The translations under genes were made by a program, and so were the position numbers. 40,663 bases of DNA, from positions 1 through 40,663 of the forward strand of contig DXEN01000066.1 in NCBI GenBank assembly GCA_019114945.1, written 5' to 3'. This DNA comes from Candidatus Parabacteroides intestinigallinarum (lineage in GTDB: Bacteria > Bacteroidota > Bacteroidia > Bacteroidales > Tannerellaceae). The notes beneath the pieces were generated by a model, which had not been told where the DNA came from, did no database searches, and was given only the letters and a program-made list of their open reading frames with translations. This document shows, piece after piece, positions 34,933-40,663 of this stretch (within the stretch, counting starts at the first letter, position 1; every line of letters starts with the position of its first letter).

Positions 34933-34955
34933 CGTCGCGCTCCGGCGACAACGGA

Positions 34956-34986
34956 GGCAGGTCTACTAACCCATAGCCGACCTGCC
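34956..34986. terminator. Hairpin between convergent genes
   Basis: GGCAGGTC (34956-34963) and GACCTGCC (34979-34986) form an 8-bp perfect hairpin with a 15-base loop. No T-run follows on the plus strand, so its role as a terminator is inferred from its place between the acyltransferase and DUF4907 genes. Confidence 0.45.
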
Positions 34987-35018
34987 CCAAACTTCTAATG
35001 ATTATTAATCTATTGCCC

Positions 35019-35366
35019 TCAATGTGAGAGTGAATGATGTATCTCTTCCTTTGTGACCGAGAGGTTCTGACGCTCGGTCCATTTATTTAATACGAGTGTG
35101 CTTATTTTCCGTGCGCTTTCCTCGTCGGGGAAAGCCATTACCGTATCGATGGCGGGAATGGTGGGCTGGTGGATCAGCACCTTCCCGTTTACTAATATCT
35201 GATAGCCCCAACCATTCCCGCAGGGGAAGACGAGCGACTCCGCCCGCTGTCCGGACGGTGATTTTGTCTCACCCCTCCGGCATGCGGATACACTTATAAC
35301 CATAGATAGTATGGCCAGCGTCGCCACGCGAAGCGGGAATCCCATCCTCAACCGCTCAATATTCAT
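35019..35366 (-). CDS. DUF4907 family lipoprotein
   Basis: A 115-residue protein with a lipoprotein signal (VATLAILSMVISVSAC, Cys29) and a small beta-rich domain, GNGWGYQILVNGKVLIHQPTIPA, which I recognise as DUF4907. The ATG at 35366 lies inside the last codons of the Kelch gene, so the two overlap; a second ATG at 35345 is possible. A longer open frame to 35594 is only the overlap with the Kelch gene. The pairing with a Kelch protein is one I recall from other Bacteroidetes. Function unknown. Confidence 0.78.
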   Translation of the reverse strand: MNIERLRMGFPLRVATLAILSMVISVSACRRGETKSPSGQRAESLVFPCGNGWGYQILVNGKVLIHQPTIPAIDTVMAFPDEESARKISTLVLNKWTERQNLSVTKEEIHHSLSH

Positions 35367-36357
35367 CCTCGTCATATTCATACGGATGGAATTCCCAGAT
35401 GTCATCGAAGCGCGTAGTGCCGCTCTTCCCGGATACCACGAACCCTTTCTTCCCGGAGGAGAAAGAGGCCGCCGCTGTACGGCCTGTTCCCTTGAAGCCC
35501 CGTACCTCTTCCCATAGGTCGGATGTGGGGTAGTATTTCCACGTGTCGGTATGTATGCTGCCACTCGCGCCACAGGTGAAGTAAGCCACGCCATCGATCA
35601 CGAACGCCACGCCGAACTCGCGGACAATACTGGTATAATCGTCATCATAATCGTCGTCGGAGGAGTTGGAGATGTCTCGCAGTTGCGTCCATGTCGCCGT
35701 GGCGGGATCGAACTTCCAGAAATCGTCGACGTACTCGCCATTGTTCGCGCCTCCGCAAATATAAGCGATATCGTCTATCACGAACGCGGTCGCTCCTTCC
35801 CGTTTCGACCCTCCGATACTGAGCGTTTGCTCCCACTTGTCCGTGGCGGGATCGAAAGCGTAGAAATCTTTTAGGTAATTCCCGTCGTAGCCGCAACCGA
35901 CGTAGGCTTTGCCACCCGTGCCGAAAGCGACCGCCCCGTATCTTGCCGAGCCGGGATAATCCGCTTTTTGCGTCCACGTGTTCGCCGTCGGGTCGAATTC
36001 CCAAAAGTCATTCAGGTAATTGATTCCGTCGTAGCCGGTTCCCAGATAACCCTTGTCATCCACCGCCGTCGCCACGGCCGAGTTGCGCGCTACGCCCGGG
36101 AAGTCCGCCTTCTGTGTCCATTGGTCCAAATCCATATCGTATTCCCAGCAATCGGACAATCGGTCTTTCCCGTCGTAACCACCTACTACATATCCCTTGT
36201 CGCCAATCGTGAAGAAAGCGGCGTCGCTTCGCGCCACACCGTCCATATCGGATCGGCGATACCATTTACCCATCAAATCGTCGTCGTCGTCGCTACATGC
36301 GGGCAGCACGATCGGGAGAAGCGCGACTATCGCCGCGAAAGTTGTCTTATGAATCAT
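35356..36357 (-). CDS. Kelch-repeat lipoprotein
   Basis: A 333-residue protein with a lipoprotein signal (VALLPIVLPAC, Cys21) followed by SDDDDD, which matches the surface-export signal described for Bacteroides fragilis. The body holds about six Kelch repeats of about 48 residues, each with an (A/V)-x-x-(D/G)-x-x-Y-x-x-G-G/C-Y-D-G pattern and an F-D-P-x-T-x-x-W closing (DFWEFDPTANTWTQ, DFYAFDPATDKWEQ, DFWKFDPATATWTQ), so it should fold as a beta-propeller. An Asp-rich insert (DDDYDDDYTS) lies in one loop. The start at 36357 gives a compact signal; ATG at 36390 is also possible. Confidence 0.85.
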   Translation of the reverse strand: MIHKTTFAAIVALLPIVLPACSDDDDDLMGKWYRRSDMDGVARSDAAFFTIGDKGYVVGGYDGKDRLSDCWEYDMDLDQWTQKADFPGVARNSAVATAVDDKGYLGTGYDGINYLNDFWEFDPTANTWTQKADYPGSARYGAVAFGTGGKAYVGCGYDGNYLKDFYAFDPATDKWEQTLSIGGSKREGATAFVIDDIAYICGGANNGEYVDDFWKFDPATATWTQLRDISNSSDDDYDDDYTSIVREFGVAFVIDGVAYFTCGASGSIHTDTWKYYPTSDLWEEVRGFKGTGRTAAASFSSGKKGFVVSGKSGTTRFDDIWEFHPYEYDEDEY

Positions 36358-36644
36358 CGTTCTTTGCTTATGTATCGTTGTTTTTATCATCTCTTCGTTT
36401 CGTTTTTGGAAGCAAAAGAACAATCCTTTTCCGAGCGTGGCAAATAGAATCGGCAAATGGGCGCGTTTTGTCTGTGAGCGCATATGTTTTATGGGCGGAG
36501 CCTCCGAGACGGGACGGATATCCTTTCGGGAGCGCTTTCGTCCTCGCGAACGGCCCGTTCACAGAGCGAGAGGGCGCGCTCGCGGTTTTTATTTGCCGGA
36601 TTTCCCTTCGGGCGCGTTCTTTGCCCCTGATTAACGGAAACGAT
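36358..36644. promoter_or_regulatory. Divergent promoter region between Kelch and DUF4270 genes
   Basis: The 287-base gap holds start signals for both directions. On the plus strand TTTATTTG (36588-36595) is a one-mismatch -7 box 50 bases before the DUF4270 ATG. Just upstream, GCGAG (36566-36570) and CTCGC (36579-36583) form a GC-rich stem followed by GGTTTTT. CCCTTCGGG (about 36604-36612) would make a UUCG-loop hairpin in the DUF4270 leader. On the minus strand TTCTTTTG near 36413-36420 is a weak -7 box for the Kelch gene. Confidence 0.35.
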
Positions 36645-37979
36645 ATGGTAACGACAAAGATAATACGATCCCTTCGCTTAGCCGGATTGGGGCTGCTTGC
36701 CGGAGGCCTGTCCGCTTGTTATGACACGTATAATACGTATGGAAGCGACTTGGTGGAGCCCTCGTTCCGGAGCGTCCTCGTCGATTCTTGCACGGTGACG
36801 ATGACATCGGTGTTGATCGACTCGGTGGAAACCTCCGGCAAGGAAATCGCCTTGGCGGGCCGGTATGAGCATCCCCTTTGGGGAAGCATCGCCGCCCGGA
36901 GTTTTATCGCTTACGAGCGCCCCAGCTATACCACCGACGCGGACGAGACGGTGCTTTTGGATTCGTTGGTGCTGTCCTTGCGATACGATACGAGATTCCT
37001 GGGTGATACGATGCGGGCGCAGACTTTTTCGATTCATCAGCTAACCGAGAAAATCGCCCTGAACGATAACGGATATTTATATAATAAGAGCGACGTGGCC
37101 TACGATCCCGAGGCATTGGCCACATATTCATTCATCCCGAAGCCCGCGAGCGGGGAACGGATGGATATCCGCTTATCCGACGCGTTGGGACAGGAGTTGC
37201 TGGAGCGTTTTCACGCACGGGACCGGGTGACGACCGACAACGACCGCTTCGCCGATTATTTCCGGGGCGTGGCGATCATTCCGGATGAGACGACCAGCGA
37301 GTCGTTGCTTTCGTTTGCCGTAAACGATTCCTCGTGCGCCTTGGTGTTGTATTATCATTTGTTCGACGAGCAATCCACCAAGCAAGAGCTTTGGTTCTTG
37401 CCCTATACGGAGACCCAGTTTAACCATGTCGAGCAAGACGCGAGTGGGACGGCGTTGGCGGACAAGGAAGGGACGGGAGAGGGGCTCCTTTCCGAGGAGA
37501 TCGACGCTTGCGGTATCTTGTTTGGCGGATTAGGTTGGTATGTCAAGCTGGATTTCCCTTATTTGAATAACCTGATGGAACATGGCAAGCAGGTGGATAT
37601 CGAGAGCGCCACGCTCCAACTTTATCCCGAGCCGGGCACCTACTCGGGTTTCAACGCGTTGCCGGATAGCGTCTACCTTTATTATTTAGACGGCTCAACG
37701 GTGAACCGCGACGTGGTGGCCAATTATTTGGGCTCGGAGGTGACACGGGGAACCTTGTCGTACGACGACACATACGCCGACAACACGTATTACTCGTTCG
37801 ACGTGACAGAGTTCCTGCGCGAGGAACTGGGTGCGTTTGGCATGTATAAGCATAGCCTTCAGTTGGCATTTAACAGCGACGATTATACGGGCACTTGCCG
37901 CAACCTGACATTTTGCGACCAGCGAGGCACCTGCCCGATTGTTCTACAAATCATTTATACGATCTATGAGAGTTATTAG
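36645..37979 (+). CDS. DUF4270 family lipoprotein
   Basis: A 444-residue protein with a lipoprotein signal (GLLAGGLSAC, Cys25) and the DUF4270 body: YGSDLVEPSFRSVLVDSCTVTMTSVLIDSV, then RYEHPLWGSIAARSF, then DSLVLSLRYDTRFLGD, and at the C-terminus SFDVTEFLREEL. It is beta-rich and probably periplasmic or on the outer surface. Function unknown. The ATG at 36645 gives the correct signal; the frame is open much further upstream but has no good start. Its last codons overlap the start of the beta-barrel gene. Confidence 0.85.
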   Translation: MVTTKIIRSLRLAGLGLLAGGLSACYDTYNTYGSDLVEPSFRSVLVDSCTVTMTSVLIDSVETSGKEIALAGRYEHPLWGSIAARSFIAYERPSYTTDADETVLLDSLVLSLRYDTRFLGDTMRAQTFSIHQLTEKIALNDNGYLYNKSDVAYDPEALATYSFIPKPASGERMDIRLSDALGQELLERFHARDRVTTDNDRFADYFRGVAIIPDETTSESLLSFAVNDSSCALVLYYHLFDEQSTKQELWFLPYTETQFNHVEQDASGTALADKEGTGEGLLSEEIDACGILFGGLGWYVKLDFPYLNNLMEHGKQVDIESATLQLYPEPGTYSGFNALPDSVYLYYLDGSTVNRDVVANYLGSEVTRGTLSYDDTYADNTYYSFDVTEFLREELGAFGMYKHSLQLAFNSDDYTGTCRNLTFCDQRGTCPIVLQIIYTIYESY

Positions 37980-39183
37980 AGGATATATTTTCGCTTTTGT
38001 TTTTGTTTTTATGATCGCGGAGGGCCTTTTCGCCCAGCATACGATGACTTCCTCTCCCTATTCGATGTTCGGCTTGGGTGAGATGGCGTCCGGCCTGTAT
38101 GGCCAGAATGTCTCGATGGCGGGCGTCTCGATCGGGATGCGAGATGGGAAGTTGATCAACGGGGAGAATCCTGCGGGATTGACCGCTATGGACACCTGCA
38201 GTCTGTTGGCGGAGGCCTCCGCTTTCATCAAGAGCGAGCGTTACCATTCGCGGGGTGACGGCACCGATGCCTTTACGGGCAATTTCTCCGCGTTCTCGTT
38301 GGGCGGGCGGCTCATGCGGCGGTGGTACGCGGCGGTGGGTTTGATCCCTTATAGTTTCGTAGGGTATTACTTTCGGACTACGGAGGATTTGGAAGGCGCT
38401 CCCGGTTCGTATGTGAGTAGCGCGTTCGAGGGCTCGGGAGGCTTGTCTAAGGCGTATCTATCGCAGGGCTTCGCACTGACGAGATATCTCTCGGTGGGTG
38501 TCAATCTCAATTATATCTTTGGGAATATGACGCAAGGCGAATCCCAAAGTTCGATGGCGATGGCTCGTAAGATATCCGGTAGCGCTTTTCACGCGGATTT
38601 CGGTGTGCAATACCATCGTCCTATCGGGCGTGAGACCTACTTGACGCTGGGTGCCGTGTATGGCTATAAGCAACGGATTACCTTGCGGAGCGAGGTGGCG
38701 GTGGCGGGCAGCGACGCGGAGGCGACCTACGAGAAACGGACCGAGCGGCAATATCTTCCCCCTTATTTGGGTGTCGGGGCGGTATTGACACGGAAGAAAT
38801 GGACATATGCGCTGGATTACCGCTTCCGGCAATATAGTGTGATAAATTCTGACGAGAGCCGGGCGACCTTCCGCGACGCGCATGAGTCGCGTTTAGGGGT
38901 ATGCTTCGCCCCGGGAGGTTTCGGTTCGGATAGTTATTGGAAGCGAATGGCTTATAAAATGGGAGTCTCTGTCGCCATGCCTTATTACTTGCGTTGGAAA
39001 GGCGGGTCGGGTTTTGCCTATCGGGTGAGCGCCGGGCTGGATTTGCCGTTGTTGGAGGGCCGTTTGAACGCCGCTTTCTTTTACGATTATCTTCGTCTGT
39101 CGAGCGACGCGATGGAACGAAGCCTGTTGGGATTTACACTTGCCTTTACGCTTAGCGAGCGCCTTTACCGGGTGAAGTTGTGA
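37966..39183 (+). CDS. Outer-membrane beta-barrel protein
   Basis: A 405-residue protein with a signal peptide (GYIFAFVFVFMIAEGLFAQ) and an N-terminus typical of an exported barrel (TMTSSPYSMFGLGEMASGLYGQNVSMAG). This resembles FadL/OmpP1-type transporters. About 12-14 amphipathic strands follow, ending in FTLAFTLSERLYRVKL. The ATG at 37966 overlaps the DUF4270 stop by 14 bases, so the two are translated together. Function unknown, possibly export or uptake of a hydrophobic compound. Confidence 0.82.
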   Translation: MRVIRGYIFAFVFVFMIAEGLFAQHTMTSSPYSMFGLGEMASGLYGQNVSMAGVSIGMRDGKLINGENPAGLTAMDTCSLLAEASAFIKSERYHSRGDGTDAFTGNFSAFSLGGRLMRRWYAAVGLIPYSFVGYYFRTTEDLEGAPGSYVSSAFEGSGGLSKAYLSQGFALTRYLSVGVNLNYIFGNMTQGESQSSMAMARKISGSAFHADFGVQYHRPIGRETYLTLGAVYGYKQRITLRSEVAVAGSDAEATYEKRTERQYLPPYLGVGAVLTRKKWTYALDYRFRQYSVINSDESRATFRDAHESRLGVCFAPGGFGSDSYWKRMAYKMGVSVAMPYYLRWKGGSGFAYRVSAGLDLPLLEGRLNAAFFYDYLRLSSDAMERSLLGFTLAFTLSERLYRVKL

Positions 39184-39195
39184 TAGACCTTTCGA

Positions 39196-39245
39196 ATGAA
39201 ACAAAATGTTCCATCGGTGAAACATTTTGTTTCATGCCGATGGAA
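39196..39245. repeat. Interleaved double palindrome A-B-A'-B'
   Basis: A is ATGAAACAAAATGTT (39196-39210) and A' is its exact complement AACATTTTGTTTCAT (39221-39235). B is TTCCATCGG (39209-39217) and B' is CCGATGGAA (39237-39245). The two repeats are interleaved, so an RNA could form one hairpin or the other, or a pseudoknot. It lies between convergent gene ends (barrel gene and LytTR gene). Confidence 0.8.
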
Positions 39246-39277
39246 CGCGTAACCCTTTCGAGTGCCCGGAAATGACC

Positions 39278-39715
39278 TTATTCTTGCAATGTCAGTTTCC
39301 TCATCAGCGAGGGTAGATAAGAATCGCTGATGGGTAACAACGCGTCGCCGATGCGTACGCGTTTATGCTCGATGTAGTTGATGTGGGCGAGCGAGACGAT
39401 GTACGAGCGATGGATGCGGCAGAACCGTTCCTTGTCGAGGCATTCCTCGAAACGGCGTAGGCTCACTTGCGTGAGAAGCGTCTTATCGCTCGCCCGGTGT
39501 ATTTTCACGTAATCGCCGTAGCCTTCTAAATAAAGGATCTCCTCGCGTCGCAAACGGATGATCTTGCTTCCTTCCCGCACGAAGATGAGTCGCTCCGCCT
39601 GTTCCTTGTCCAATGCCTGATAAACCTCGGCCAGTGTCTGGTCCAGCCGCTTGAAATACCCTATCAACGCATCGAGCGTCGCGGTGTCGTTGTCGAAAGT
39701 GATACGATTTAGCAT
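39278..39715 (-). CDS. Stand-alone LytTR DNA-binding protein
   Basis: A 145-residue protein with a 40-residue helical N-terminus and a LytTR domain (residues about 45-140): EGSKIIRLRREEILYLEGYGDYVKIH, FCRIHRSYIVSLAHINYIEHKRV and LPISDSYLPSLMRKL. It has no receiver domain. The R-x-H-R-S-Y-I-V motif of LytTR is intact. It lies 132 bases downstream of the LytTR response regulator gene, on the same strand, so it may share its targets or its control. Confidence 0.88.
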   Translation of the reverse strand: MLNRITFDNDTATLDALIGYFKRLDQTLAEVYQALDKEQAERLIFVREGSKIIRLRREEILYLEGYGDYVKIHRASDKTLLTQVSLRRFEECLDKERFCRIHRSYIVSLAHINYIEHKRVRIGDALLPISDSYLPSLMRKLTLQE

Positions 39716-39847
39716 AGTGTTTTTACTCTTAATGTTATACCGCGAATTAACCGGATTTTTCGGTGAATGAAAGTTAAGTGCCGGTCAGAGGGATAAACAG
39801 GCTGGTGAATCGCCATGCCCGCGGGGTGAAGGGCAGCCGAGACCGGG

Positions 39848-40618
39848 CTATGGCTCTTCCTCGAGCGTCCCTGACATCCACGATTTGAAAGAAGGTGCCT
39901 TATTCTTGCTGACGATGATTCGTTCGGGCGCGGGCACGACGAGGTTTACGGAATAGCGGTTGCCAAACCAAAGATCGACATCCTTGATCGCGCTGCGGGC
40001 GATGATAAACTGGCGGTTGGCGCGAAAGAAGAGCCGTTTGTCCAAGCATTCGCCCAAGGCATCGAGCGTGCGATCCACGGGATGGCACTTCCCGTCGGCG
40101 GTATAGGCGCTTACCCGCTCGTTGGCGGTATAGAAAAAGAGGATTTCTTCCACCGGTAGCGGATAGAATTTATCTGGCAGCATGATGAGCAGGTTCTTGA
40201 CCGTGTGATGGCTCTGGAACATATCGTTGGTTCGGCGGATGTGCGCTTGCCGTTCCTCGGTGTCGAACCGGCGCGCTTTATGCAACGCCCGCTCCAACGA
40301 GGACAGCGTGACGGGCTTTAGAAGATAGTCGATACCGCACACCTCGAACGCTTGGAGAGCGTACGCATCGTAGGCGGTGGTAAATATCACCGGCGCGCCG
40401 ATCTCCACGCGTTCGAATATCTTGAATGCCGAGCCATCCGCCAAGTGAATATCCATGAAGATAATGTCCGGATGTGGCGAGTGGCGGAAATATTCCACGC
40501 TTTCCTCGATGCTCTCCAGCTCGGCGACCACCTCGACGGGTGTTACCGTGTTCCGCGCCAAAAGCGCTTTCAGGCTGTTGACAGCGGTTGTCTCGTCTTC
40601 TATGATTACGGCTCTCAT
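39848..40618 (-). CDS. LytTR family response regulator
   Basis: A 256-residue response regulator. The receiver domain carries Glu7 and Asp8, the phosphate-accepting Asp56 in IIFMDIHL, Thr in FTTAYDAYALQAF and Lys in YLLKPV. The LytTR output domain runs from about residue 150 (KFYPLPVEEILFFYTANERV) to the end, with FRANRQFIIARSAI. Its ATG overlaps the stop of the upstream gene by ATGA (40615-40618). The usual partner is a LytS-type histidine kinase. Confidence 0.93.
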   Translation of the reverse strand: MRAVIIEDETTAVNSLKALLARNTVTPVEVVAELESIEESVEYFRHSPHPDIIFMDIHLADGSAFKIFERVEIGAPVIFTTAYDAYALQAFEVCGIDYLLKPVTLSSLERALHKARRFDTEERQAHIRRTNDMFQSHHTVKNLLIMLPDKFYPLPVEEILFFYTANERVSAYTADGKCHPVDRTLDALGECLDKRLFFRANRQFIIARSAIKDVDLWFGNRYSVNLVVPAPERIIVSKNKAPSFKSWMSGTLEEEP

Positions 40619-40663
40619 ACGCGATTCGGATGATTAATTAGCGGGAGCGCCACTTTGTAATAG
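40615..40663 (-). CDS. Probable histidine kinase, C-terminal 15 residues
   Basis: The minus strand frame from the right edge reads YYKVALPLINHPNRV and then a TGA that overlaps the response regulator ATG. The K-V-A-L-P-L ending resembles the last beta strand of LytS-type histidine kinases. Fifteen residues are too few to be sure; the assignment rests mainly on the position and the overlap. Confidence 0.45.
   Translation of the reverse strand, partial: YYKVALPLINHPNRV

Noticed and set aside
35367-35594. Upstream extension of the DUF4907 frame
   Set aside because: It lies inside the Kelch gene and would place the lipobox in the middle of the protein.
36297-36644. Upstream extension of the DUF4270 frame
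   Set aside because: It would remove the lipoprotein signal that starts at 36645 and overlap the divergent promoter region and the Kelch start.

Overview
The window is a stretch of Bacteroidales chromosome, most likely Parabacteroides or a close Tannerellaceae relative. The evidence is a DUF6383-type secreted protein at the left edge, DUF6261, DUF6169, DUF4924, DUF3822, DUF3316, DUF4907 and DUF4270 genes, many lipoproteins with acidic residues after the lipobox Cys, LytTR regulators, and promoters of the Bacteroidetes type (-7 TAnnTTTG, sometimes with a -33 TTTG). No rRNA, tRNA, insertion sequence, prophage or CRISPR array was seen. Most genes are housekeeping; accessory pieces sit between them.

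Layout. 1-2.1 kb: the 3' part of a secreted DUF6383 protein, its terminator, a promoter and a two-gene AT-rich module (52-aa charged protein plus DUF6169), then a possible small RNA on the minus strand. 2.1-8.5 kb, minus: purL and an S9 prolyl-oligopeptidase-type exported peptidase. 8.6-11.8 kb: a phosphatidylserine-decarboxylase-like lipoprotein, a DUF6261 gene with a 41-bp GC-rich tandem array upstream, and a small acidic lipoprotein. 11.8-16.9 kb, minus: Mur-ligase-like gene, DUF4924, rfbD, prfC and apbE, with ATGA overlaps at three junctions. 17-19.3 kb, plus: an MBL-fold hydrolase and a DUF4143-type ATPase. 19.3-23.8 kb, minus: RecD-like helicase, a hypothetical protein, rsmI, a coiled-coil lipoprotein and a YjjG-like HAD phosphatase. 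23.9-25.9 kb, plus: hypothetical protein, DUF3822, rsmD. 25.9-30.6 kb, minus: parC, DUF3316, S41 peptidase. 30.7-33.6 kb, minus: a second ATPase with palindromic operator-like sites, a nested inverted repeat, and a Tat-exported Gfo/Idh/MocA oxidoreductase. 33.8-39.2 kb: acyltransferase 3, then a divergent envelope locus (Kelch lipoprotein and DUF4907 lipoprotein facing DUF4270 lipoprotein and an outer-membrane barrel). 39.3-40.7 kb, minus: the end of a probable histidine kinase, a LytTR response regulator and a stand-alone LytTR protein.

Noncoding structure stands out. Nearly every convergent gene pair is separated by a perfect or near-perfect inverted repeat, and two of these are copies of one element. 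The strongest candidates for something undescribed are the 41-bp array linked to DUF6261, the divergent Kelch/DUF4907 - DUF4270/barrel locus, the lipid-anchored PSD-like protein, the A-B-A'-B' palindrome pair near 39.2 kb, and the possible small RNA after purL. All functions are read from sequence motifs and recalled families; no search was run.
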